DNA of 36,846 bases, from contig CAMWLJ010000029.1 of assembly GCA_947175055.1 (NCBI GenBank), positions 1 through 36,846 on the forward strand, in the 5' to 3' direction. The notes under the pieces are model-generated. The model was not told where the DNA came from. It was given only the letters and a program-made list of their open reading frames with translations, and ran no database searches. Shown one piece after another: positions 1 to 6,093 of the stretch. The first letter of the stretch is position 1, and every line of letters begins with the position of its first letter. Source of the DNA: an uncultured Lachnospiraceae bacterium (GTDB lineage: Bacteria; Bacillota; Clostridia; Lachnospirales; Lachnospiraceae). The translations under genes were made by a program, and so were the position numbers.

Positions 1-2
1 CG

Positions 3-86
3 GATTTCTGTTATACGGATGATATTGATTTATATTACCAGGAGGGTATGTACCATAAAGCTCTTGACCAGAAAGGAGTTTTATAA
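3..86 (+). CDS. C-terminal end of an unidentified protein, cut by the window edge
   Basis: An open frame enters from the left edge and stops at TAA 84-86, giving 27 residues (DFCYTDDIDLYYQEG followed by a short tail). A ribosome-binding-like GAAAGGAG at 71-78 lies inside its end and serves the next frame, so the two were probably translationally coupled. I do not recognise the family from so short a tail, and it could itself be a remnant because everything just downstream is broken. Confidence 0.35.
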   Translation, partial: DFCYTDDIDLYYQEGMYHKALDQKGVL

Positions 87-350
87 ATGACAGAAAAAGA
101 GAAAAGATCGCGGGGAGAGCTGTATGTCGCAAATTATAACCCGGAGATTGGGAAAGAACTGCTGGGAATGTAAGGATAAGTGCTTCCTGGTGTGACCATT
201 GGAAATAATGCGGTTATTGGGGCGGGAAGCGTGGTAAACAGGGACGTTCCGGATGGGGTGGTTGCGGCAGGGAATCCGTGTGAGGTAATCCGCAGAATAA
301 CTGATGAGGACAGGGAAAATACAAAATTCGGCATTGTTAGGAGGCGCATA
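87..350 (+). pseudogene. Sugar (maltose/galactoside-type) O-acetyltransferase remnant with a large internal deletion
   Basis: The first piece, 87-173, reads MTEKEKRSRGELYVANYNPE, the typical N-terminal Mac domain of maltose/galactoside O-acetyltransferases, and stops after 28 residues. From 180 another frame reads [19 protein letters not shown] then [12 protein letters not shown], the last left-handed beta-helix turns and C-terminus of the same family. The roughly 120 residues that should lie between (most of the hexapeptide repeat and the catalytic His region) are missing, so the gene lost its middle and cannot be active. The C-terminal piece runs without a stop into the next acetyltransferase fragment. 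Normal length for the family is about 185-200 residues. Confidence 0.7.
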
Positions 351-488
351 ATGACAGAAAGAGAAAAAATGCTGAATGGGGAATGGTATGACACTTCTGA
401 CCCATGGCTGGTTTCACAGAGAAATATAGCAAGGGATGTTTCGGAGCAGTACAACCGTACATCGGAAAATGATGCGAACAATATTTAG
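351..488 (+). pseudogene. Second acetyltransferase fragment (Mac domain only)
   Basis: From ATG 351, after a good GGAGG at 340-344, the frame gives [17 protein letters not shown] and then [15 protein letters not shown] before a stop at 486-488. This is the N-terminal Mac domain of another sugar O-acetyltransferase, cut after 45 residues with no hexapeptide domain. It is in frame with the preceding C-terminal fragment, so 180-488 is one 102-codon open frame joining the tail of one acetyltransferase to the head of another. I infer decay of a tandem pair. A short stable product is possible but would lack the catalytic domain. Confidence 0.6.
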
Positions 489-499
489 AGGAGGTTCAT

Positions 500-1087
500 A
501 TGAAATTTGAAAAGAAAAACTTGTTTTGGATCAGGGAAGCAGACCGAAGTGACGTGACAGATGACAGGATCACTATTTACACACAACCAAAAACTGATTT
601 GTGGCAGAGGACCTACTACGGGTTTCAGAATGACAGTGCGCCTGTCCTGCAGATGAAAACGTCGGAAAAGTATTTTTCATTCATAGTAAAAACAGAATTT
701 GATAGTAAGGCCAGATTTGACCAATGCGGTATTGTAGTGTATCTGGATAGTGAAAACTGGATTAAAGCATCTATTGAATATGAAAATGAGCAGTACCAGA
801 GGCTTGGCAGTGTTGTTACAAACCATGGGTATTCTGACTGGGCAACGACAGATATTGATGCATCGGTGAAATCTATGTGGTACCGGCTTAGCCGAAGGAA
901 ATCAGACTATTGTATTGAGTGTAGTACAGATGGCATCACATTCCAGCAGATGCGGATATGCCATTTGTGGGAAGGAAACGAAGAAATTTCTTTTGGCATT
1001 TATGCCTGCAGTCCGGAAGGAGGTTCTTTCCAGGCAGAATTCACGAATATGCAGGTTACAGAATGTATGTGGGAAGCCCATAAATAG
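500..1087 (+). CDS. DUF1349 family protein (concanavalin A-like fold)
   Basis: A 195-residue cytosolic protein with no signal peptide, starting at ATG 500 eleven bases after the previous stop and behind a strong GAGGAGG at 488-494. The sequence is typical of DUF1349 proteins: an N-terminal LFWIREADRSDVTDDRITIY strand region, a central RFDQCGIVVYLDSENWIKAS block, then SDWATTDI, MWYRLSRR and a C-terminal EISFGIYACSPEGG segment. The family has a jelly-roll fold related to lectins and glycoside-binding modules and is sometimes annotated as regulation of enolase protein 1-like. Its biochemical role is unsettled. The length is normal for the family and the gene looks intact, in contrast to the broken genes on both sides. 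Confidence 0.85.
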   Translation: MKFEKKNLFWIREADRSDVTDDRITIYTQPKTDLWQRTYYGFQNDSAPVLQMKTSEKYFSFIVKTEFDSKARFDQCGIVVYLDSENWIKASIEYENEQYQRLGSVVTNHGYSDWATTDIDASVKSMWYRLSRRKSDYCIECSTDGITFQQMRICHLWEGNEEISFGIYACSPEGGSFQAEFTNMQVTECMWEAHK

Positions 1088-1208
1088 TGGGAGTGTCCAT
1101 GGTTAGGGCCGGTAAAGGTTCTGGTGGATCATCCTTACTTTCGGAGATGTTACTGGCGGCTCATTATATATTAAAACGGTAAAAGAAGTGTGACACATAT
1201 GTTGGAGG

Positions 1209-1254
1209 GCGTGCTGCGTTTCGCTATAGATGTGGATTGCAGCACGCTCTTTTT
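1209..1254 (+). terminator. Intrinsic terminator after the DUF1349 gene
   Basis: A perfect 9-bp stem (GCGTGCTGC at 1209-1217 with GCAGCACGC at 1239-1247), a 21-nt loop and a following TCTTTTTG make a rho-independent terminator for rightward transcription. It separates the left-edge genes from the ECF sigma unit. The 120 bases between the DUF1349 stop and this stem show no convincing gene. Confidence 0.72.
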
Positions 1255-1338
1255 GACTCCAAAAGAAATCGCTGCTTTTTCTGTTCTGTAGAAGTATATA
1301 AGCATCTGCTTTCATGTTTTTAAAATAATGGGAAAATT

Positions 1339-1368
1339 TGAAACTTATCATGTGTCAAAGAAATCTAT
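1339..1368 (+). promoter_or_regulatory. Candidate ECF-type promoter of the first sigma factor gene
   Basis: TGAAAC at 1339-1344, a 17-base spacer and AATCTAT at 1362-1368 resemble a SigV/SigW-like promoter (TGAAAC, spacer, CGTCTA-like -10). The same arrangement with the same 17-base spacer lies before the second ECF gene (33852-33881), which supports autoregulation or cross-regulation. The -10 here is weaker than in the second copy. The call is by eye only. Confidence 0.5.
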
Positions 1369-1394
1369 AGAGTAAAAGGATAAAACAGAAAGGT

Positions 1395-1880
1395 GTGCCT
1401 GTATATGAAAGATTAATTCAGTATATTCTTGAAGAGCAGGATCGGTTTTACAGGATCGCTTACAGTTATACCGGGCATCAGGAAGATGCTCTTGATGTTG
1501 TCCAAAGCGCAGTTTGTAAGGCGCTTGAGGCACATGAAAGTATTAGAAATGAAGATGCGATCAAGACCTGGTTTTATCGAATATTGATCAATGAATGTCT
1601 GATGTTGTTGAAAAAGCGGAAGCGAATCCTATTGAGTGCTGATGATCTGGGGCAGGAGGAGGTGTATTACGAGAAAGGTTATGAATTAGATGATGAAATG
1701 GAGGAAGAATTGGCACAATTGGAACTTGATGTACAGAGTATCATAAAGCTGCGTTTTTTTGAGGAACTGTCTTTGAAAGAAATTTCATGTATTACCGGAT
1801 TGAAGTTGAGTACGGTAAAAACAAAGCTCTATCGTGGCTTAAAACAATTAAAGGAAAATATCCAGGAGGTGGATTTATGA
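1395..1880 (+). CDS. ECF-type RNA polymerase sigma factor (SigV-like)
   Basis: A 161-residue sigma-70 family factor with only regions 2 and 4. Region 2 (about residues 10-75) shows DRFYRIAYSYTGHQEDALDVV and the WFYRILIN core-binding helix. Region 4 (about 105-160) contains the helix-turn-helix SLKEISCITGLKLSTVKTKL. The best in-frame start is GTG 1395 because no early ATG exists in this frame; GAAAGG lies very close upstream, so the start is uncertain. The stop overlaps the ATG at 1877 of the downstream anti-sigma-like gene, the usual coupling of sigma and anti-sigma. That anti-sigma gene is broken, so restraint of this factor is doubtful. It is a paralog of the factor at 33916-34386. Confidence 0.85.
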   Translation: MPVYERLIQYILEEQDRFYRIAYSYTGHQEDALDVVQSAVCKALEAHESIRNEDAIKTWFYRILINECLMLLKKRKRILLSADDLGQEEVYYEKGYELDDEMEEELAQLELDVQSIIKLRFFEELSLKEISCITGLKLSTVKTKLYRGLKQLKENIQEVDL

Positions 1881-2270
1881 GTAAGTTAGCAGCAATGAAG
1901 GAAAGGTATGAGCATATTCCTGTCCCGGAAGAACTTGACATTAGGCTGCGGCAGGAGATACAGAAATCGAGGAAACAGCAGGAAGAAAAAGTAAGATCCG
2001 CCGGAAGAGTGGGCGCAGCACAAGATAAGGATCACTGTGGATTATGAAATCAAGCAACAGAATAATGACTATCTTTCCTTTATTGTAAGGGGAAGTGAGA
2101 GTTGGACGACTGCTTATGATGAATCCCGGTATTATAATCTGGGTCTGAATACAGGCAAGAGAGTCACATTAGAGGATATGCTGGGCGAAGGTCATGTGGA
2201 ACTGGTAAATGATAGTATCAGGAAGCAGATTGCGGAAAGAAAGAGTGCCGGAGAATTGAATTTGAAATAG
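1877..2270 (+). pseudogene. RsiV-like anti-sigma factor, broken (transmembrane segment and C-terminus lost)
   Basis: Two out-of-frame pieces of one gene. Piece 1 (1877-2047) starts at ATG 1877 and gives a cytoplasmic anti-sigma N-terminus (YEHIPVPEELDIRLRQEI) like that of the intact homolog at 34446. Piece 2 (about 2025-2270) encodes ITVDYEIKQQNNDYLSFIVR and NLGLNTGKRVTLEDMLGEG, an extracytoplasmic DUF3298/RsiV-type domain. The membrane helix and linker that should connect them are missing, the frame changes at the junction, and the C-terminal part of the domain is also gone. The first 56 residues could still be made as a soluble anti-sigma peptide, but signal-dependent release by site-1 and site-2 proteolysis cannot occur. 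Confidence 0.75.
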
Positions 2271-2306
2271 GAGATAACTGAGGGTAAAGTCATGAAAGAA
2301 AACAGA

Positions 2307-2323
2307 CTGTGATATCATCACAG
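2307..2323. promoter_or_regulatory. Candidate Crp/Fnr-family operator
   Basis: CTGTGATATCATCACAG is a 17-bp inverted repeat (7-bp arms, 3-bp centre) with TGTGA and TCACA half-sites as recognised by Crp/Fnr-type regulators, here spaced by 5 rather than the canonical 6. It lies 80 bp before the rhodanese gene, and a Crp/Fnr regulator is encoded convergently at the other end of the same module. I infer that this is its operator; half-site identity is seen, binding is not. Confidence 0.4.
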
Positions 2324-2402
2324 AACCGGATCGGAAAATAGTGTATCGTAAAGTCACAGAGAGAAAACATTAGATTCTTAAGAAAATACAGGAGGATTAT
2401 CC

Positions 2403-2723
2403 ATGGGACTTTTCGATTTATTTAAACAGCCGGATATTAATCAGGGCGTAAAGGAATCCAAGACGGTTTCCGGCGCCGTGCTGTTGGATGTGCGTACTCC
2501 GCAGGAGTATTCGGAAGGGCATGTTCCTGGCAGCAAAAATGTGCCCCTGCAGACCCTTGACAAAGTGGCATCCGTAGCGGGAAATAAGGATACGGCATTG
2601 TTCGTGTACTGTTACTCGGGTGCCCGGAGCCGTCAGGCGGTGGGTGCGCTGCAGCGTATGGGTTATACCCATGTGACGAATATCGGCGGCATGGCAACAT
2701 ATTCCGGAAAGGTGGAGAGGTGA
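2403..2723 (+). CDS. Rhodanese-like sulfurtransferase
   Basis: A 106-residue single-domain rhodanese starting at ATG 2403 after AGGAGG at 2390-2395. It carries the first-strand motif LLDVRTPQEYSEGHVPGSKN and the active-site loop CYSGARSRQAV, where the cysteine takes the persulfide sulfur. It should be a cytosolic sulfur carrier or thiosulfate/polysulfide sulfurtransferase. It ends one base before the CoA-disulfide reductase gene starts, so the two are surely co-transcribed. The reductase has its own C-terminal rhodanese domain, so the operon encodes two rhodanese units, which suggests handling of sulfane sulfur with coenzyme A thiols. Confidence 0.87.
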   Translation: MGLFDLFKQPDINQGVKESKTVSGAVLLDVRTPQEYSEGHVPGSKNVPLQTLDKVASVAGNKDTALFVYCYSGARSRQAVGALQRMGYTHVTNIGGMATYSGKVER

Positions 2724-2724
2724 T

Positions 2725-4419
2725 ATGAAAGTAGTGATCGTAGGCGGTGTGGCAGGCGGCGCGACAGCCGCGGCCCGTATCCGCAGATTAGATGAACAGG
2801 CGCAGATTGTTGTGTTTGAGCGTTCGGGATATATATCCTACGCCAACTGTGGTCTGCCATATTATGTCGGCGGTGTGATCGCTGATCCGGCGGAACTGAC
2901 ATTGCAGACTCCGGAGAGTTTCTTTGCAAGGTTCCGGGTGATCATGAAAGTGCGTCACGAGGTGACGGCGATCCATCCAGACGGGAAGTCGGTTTCTGTT
3001 CGGAATCTGGAAACCGGTGAAGCGTTTGAAGAAAGCTACGACAAGCTGATCCTCTCGCCCGGTGCAAGACCGACTCAGCCCAGGCTTCCCGGGGTCGGTA
3101 TCGACAAAGTATTCACCCTGCGCACGGTGGAAGATACGTTTCGGATCAGGGCATATATTGATGCATGCCATCCCAAGTCGGCTGTGCTGGCAGGGGGCGG
3201 CTTTATCAGCCTGGAGTTAGCTGAGAACTTACGGGAACTGGGGATGGAGGTGACCATTGTCCAGCGTCCGAAGCAGCTGATGAATCCCTTTGATGCGGAT
3301 ATGGCGTCTTTACTCCATAACGAGATGCGCAGAAATGGCGTCAAGCTGGCGCTTGGCCATACGGTAGAGGGATTTGTGGAAAAGGATAATGGCGTGGATG
3401 TCCTGCTAGAAGGGGAAGCACCTCTTCATGCGGATCTGGTGGTTCTGGCCATAGGCGTCACTCCGGACACCGGCCTGGCAAAAGAAGCAGGATTGGAATT
3501 GGGGATCAAGGGCAGTATTGTGGTCAATGACCGGATGGAGACTTCCGTTTCCGATATTTATGCCGCGGGGGATGCCGTGCAGGTCAGGCATTATGTGACT
3601 GGTGAGGCGACGCTGCTCTCTCTGGCAGGCCCGGCCAATAAGCAGGGGCGTATCATTGCGGACAATATCTGTGGCAGGGACAGCCGTTATCATGGTTCCC
3701 AGGGCAGCAGCGTGATCAAGGTCTTTGACTTGACTGCAGCCACTACGGGTATCAATGAGACCAATGCGAGAAAAGCCGGGCTGGAGGTAGATACGGTCAT
3801 CCTGTCGCCCATGAGCCACGCAGGGTATTATCCCGGCGGCAGGCTGATGACGATGAAAGTCATTTTTGAGAAAGGGAGTGGTCGTCTGTTGGGTGCGCAG
3901 ATCATAGGATATGAAGGTGTCGATAAGCGAATTGATGTGCTGGCGACTGCCATTCATACCAGGTTGCGGGCAGACCAGTTGAAGGATTTGGATCTTGCCT
4001 ATGCGCCGCCTTATTCTTCCGCCAAGGATCCGGTGAATATGGCAGGGTTTATGATCGACAATATTTTCCGGGGAACTTTGAAGCTGTGGCATCTGGAAGA
4101 AGTGCCGGCCCTGCCTCGTGATGGCAGTGTCATGTTGCTGGATACCCGGACGGCAGAGGAGTATGAAGCGGGACATATTGAAGGATTTCAGAATATTCCG
4201 GTGGATGAACTGCGGGAACGTCTGGATGAGATTGAGAAGGGCAGGAGAGTCTATGTGATCTGCCAGAGCGGCCTGCGCAGTTATATCGCATGCCGTATCC
4301 TGGAAGGCAGCGGTTATGAAGCCTATAATTTTTCCGGCGGTTTTCGATTCTATGATGCGGTGATGCATGACAGATGCCTGATCCAAAGCGCCTCAGCCTG
4401 CGGCAGGGATCAGGTATGA
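2725..4419 (+). CDS. CoA-disulfide reductase with C-terminal rhodanese domain
   Basis: A 564-residue FAD/NAD(P)H-dependent pyridine nucleotide-disulfide oxidoreductase fused to rhodanese (CoADR-Rhd type). Near residues 1-35 the FAD motif VIVGGVAGGATAAARIRRLD is clear. The single redox cysteine lies in YANCGLPYYVGG (about residue 43). An NADH-binding Rossmann motif AVLAGGGFISLELAENL follows near 150, and SDIYAAGDAVQV is the second FAD-binding motif. The C-terminal ~90 residues form a rhodanese (LLDTRTAEEYEAGHIEGFQN) with active loop VICQSGLRS. Family members reduce CoA disulfide, CoA persulfide or polysulfide with NAD(P)H. Start ATG 2725 follows GGAGAGG. It forms an operon with the rhodanese upstream, probably under the convergent Crp/Fnr regulator. 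Confidence 0.9.
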   Translation: MKVVIVGGVAGGATAAARIRRLDEQAQIVVFERSGYISYANCGLPYYVGGVIADPAELTLQTPESFFARFRVIMKVRHEVTAIHPDGKSVSVRNLETGEAFEESYDKLILSPGARPTQPRLPGVGIDKVFTLRTVEDTFRIRAYIDACHPKSAVLAGGGFISLELAENLRELGMEVTIVQRPKQLMNPFDADMASLLHNEMRRNGVKLALGHTVEGFVEKDNGVDVLLEGEAPLHADLVVLAIGVTPDTGLAKEAGLELGIKGSIVVNDRMETSVSDIYAAGDAVQVRHYVTGEATLLSLAGPANKQGRIIADNICGRDSRYHGSQGSSVIKVFDLTAATTGINETNARKAGLEVDTVILSPMSHAGYYPGGRLMTMKVIFEKGSGRLLGAQIIGYEGVDKRIDVLATAIHTRLRADQLKDLDLAYAPPYSSAKDPVNMAGFMIDNIFRGTLKLWHLEEVPALPRDGSVMLLDTRTAEEYEAGHIEGFQNIPVDELRERLDEIEKGRRVYVICQSGLRSYIACRILEGSGYEAYNFSGGFRFYDAVMHDRCLIQSASACGRDQV

Positions 4420-4459
4420 CCGCAGAATACTGCCAGGAATGCTGATCAATACCACGGAC

Positions 4460-5119
4460 TTATTTTTTAGAAAGTTGTTCTAATTTCCGGGCATCCGTGA
4501 TCTCCACTGTTTTGCGGGACAGACTGACCATACCTTCGTTCTGGAAATAACGGAGCATTCGGGTGATCACTTCCCGGTGGGAACCAAGATGGTTTGCAAT
4601 GGCTTCGTGGGTGAGTTTCAGAGTGGCGGTCCCCTCGATGGAAGCTTCTTCCAGCAAAAAGGCTGCCACCCGTTTGTCCAGGCTCTTCCACATGATCTGT
4701 TCTATGAGCCACATGACATCGGAAAAGCGGGCTGCCATCAGCTCATTGGTGTAATTGGCCACAGCGGTGGAGTCTTCCATGATACTTTTATAGATCTCTG
4801 CGGGAATGATCCAGAGTCTGGTATCCTTTTCGGCTTCAATGGTCACTTCAAACTGAATGGAGCGCAGCATACAGGAGGCCGAAAACAGACATATATCCCG
4901 GTCGAACAGTCGGTAAAGGGTGATCTCTCTGCCGGTGTCAGAGAGGATGTAGGCTCTGAGTTGTCCGGAATCGATCAGGAGCAGACCAGTGCAGTCCGCG
5001 CTGCCGCTATGGATCATAGTTCCTTTATGGACATTCCGAGTCATCAGACTGCCTAACATTTTATTTTGCTGTATTGTATTTAATTTGTCCCATATCGGGA
5101 AATTGTCTTGAAAATCCAT
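4460..5119 (-). CDS. Crp/Fnr-family transcriptional regulator
   Basis: A 219-residue regulator read leftward. It has an N-terminal cyclic-nucleotide-binding-type beta-roll (about residues 15-125; KGTMIHSGSADCTGLLLIDS), a long dimer helix, and a C-terminal winged helix (about 150-215) with recognition region LTHEAIANHLGSHREVITRM. I place the start at the ATG complementary to 5117-5119 because AAAGGA precedes it at the right distance; the frame is open 44 residues further upstream but with no good ribosome site. There is no Fnr-type Fe-S cysteine cluster at the N-terminus, so it may sense a redox thiol, haem or small molecule. It is convergent with the rhodanese/CoA-disulfide reductase operon, which I infer is its target. 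Confidence 0.85.
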   Translation of the reverse strand: MDFQDNFPIWDKLNTIQQNKMLGSLMTRNVHKGTMIHSGSADCTGLLLIDSGQLRAYILSDTGREITLYRLFDRDICLFSASCMLRSIQFEVTIEAEKDTRLWIIPAEIYKSIMEDSTAVANYTNELMAARFSDVMWLIEQIMWKSLDKRVAAFLLEEASIEGTATLKLTHEAIANHLGSHREVITRMLRYFQNEGMVSLSRKTVEITDARKLEQLSKK

Positions 5120-5264
5120 AGGTTCCTTTCGAGCAGATGCAAAATGAATTCCTATCGGCGAATCTAAATATGTGCCGCCGGTACGGTACATTACATTATA
5201 CTGATAGTTATTATATGCGATGTTGCGGGCAAATTCAACAAGTTGACGCACCGTGAACCTTTCA

Positions 5265-5293
5265 TTGATTTGCCAGAGACTTCAAGGTATAAT
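5265..5293 (+). promoter_or_regulatory. Sigma-A type promoter for the small membrane protein gene
   Basis: TTGATT at 5265-5270 and a perfect TATAAT at 5288-5293 are separated by exactly 17 bases. Transcription should begin near 5300, which rules out translation starts before that point and supports ATG 5337. Confidence 0.7.
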
Positions 5294-5336
5294 GATTTTA
5301 CGGACAGATACTTTGGAAGAGGGGGAGGAATTGGAG

Positions 5337-5861
5337 ATGGATGATGGACTGTATGCGAATATAAGAAAGGACACAAAGAACGGACGTGACATGCCATTGA
5401 CAGTTATCGTCACTGTGATCGTGGTGTTTTCTGTAGTGGTATTGATCGCAGGCGTCTGGTATATTGGCTATCACAGACGGTTTATGAATTTTTACAGTGA
5501 TCTGTCAAACAGTACTGCCTATGCCTATGAGCATGAAAGCCTTATAGCCAGATTGGATGGCAGATCTTATAAGATCTCGGGCGAGAATCTGTATGGGATT
5601 TTTTCCTATATCTCACTTAACAAGACCGGCAGAGAGAGCAGGAAGATACCAGAAGGAGAGCCGGTGGTGCTGGAGTATGGGGATGGATCCGTCCTGCAGC
5701 TTTGGGACCAGCCGGAGACGAAGCGGGCGAATGGTCACTGTCTGTTCCTGCATTACACGGATGTGGACGGTAAGGTCTATTCTTATATCAATTACAAGCT
5801 AACGCTTGACACGATCGTGACAAGATATCTGATGTATGATAACGTTGAAATAGATACATGA
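5337..5861 (+). CDS. Hypothetical single-pass membrane protein
   Basis: A 174-residue protein of unrecognised family. Start ATG 5337 is chosen because GGGGGAGG at 5321-5328 lies nine bases upstream and because the promoter at 5265-5293 excludes the longer reading from 5253. After a short charged N-terminus (about residues 1-19) comes one strong transmembrane helix (LTVIVTVIVVFSVVVLIAGV, about 20-40), then an exported domain of about 130 residues rich in Tyr, Asp and Ser (FYSDLSNSTAYAYEHE; YGDGSVLQLWD). This resembles a membrane-tethered extracytoplasmic domain, but I see no catalytic motif. It is a monocistronic unit or the first gene before the lipoprotein/two-component cluster. Confidence 0.6.
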   Translation: MDDGLYANIRKDTKNGRDMPLTVIVTVIVVFSVVVLIAGVWYIGYHRRFMNFYSDLSNSTAYAYEHESLIARLDGRSYKISGENLYGIFSYISLNKTGRESRKIPEGEPVVLEYGDGSVLQLWDQPETKRANGHCLFLHYTDVDGKVYSYINYKLTLDTIVTRYLMYDNVEIDT

Positions 5862-5892
5862 TATGTGCCGGGAGAAGGGCAGCAGCTAAAGT

Positions 5893-5977
5893 TAAAGTTT
5901 TATTAATATTTAAACAAAATATATTTAAAGTCAGTCATGCCTCTGTTCAGTACAATGGTTACTGTACAGGGGCATGA
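5893..5977 (+). promoter_or_regulatory. Hairpin promoter element A, before the lipoprotein/two-component operon
   Basis: An AT-rich stretch (TAAAGTTTTATTAATATTTA from 5893) is followed by TTTAAA (5924-5929), then a long imperfect inverted repeat at 5935-5977: TCATGCCTCTGT with its 3' partner ACAGGGGCATGA, plus an inner CAGTA/TACTG pairing. A -10-like TACAAT lies at the apex (5951-5956). The same layout, with TTTAAA 21 bases before the -10 and a TCATGC arm, recurs at 10361-10415. There is no good -35, as expected for a promoter that needs an activator. I infer a regulated promoter for the gene at 6094. Confidence 0.45.
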
Positions 5978-6093
5978 TTCCTTTTCACGGGATCTTAAAT
6001 CTGTGCGGAGACCGCGTTACACTTCGCAGGACTGCGAAGCGGATCGTGATATCGAAAACATAACTATGGAATGTCAAAGAAATGGAGGCAAAG

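Noticed and set aside
1088-1208. Possible remnant gene reading GDVTGGSLYIKTVKEV before a stop near 1190
   Set aside because: Too short and without start or family match to support a call.
3406-4386. 326-codon open frame on the minus strand
   Set aside because: It lies wholly antisense to the well-supported CoA-disulfide reductase, lacks a ribosome site and has no recognisable motif.
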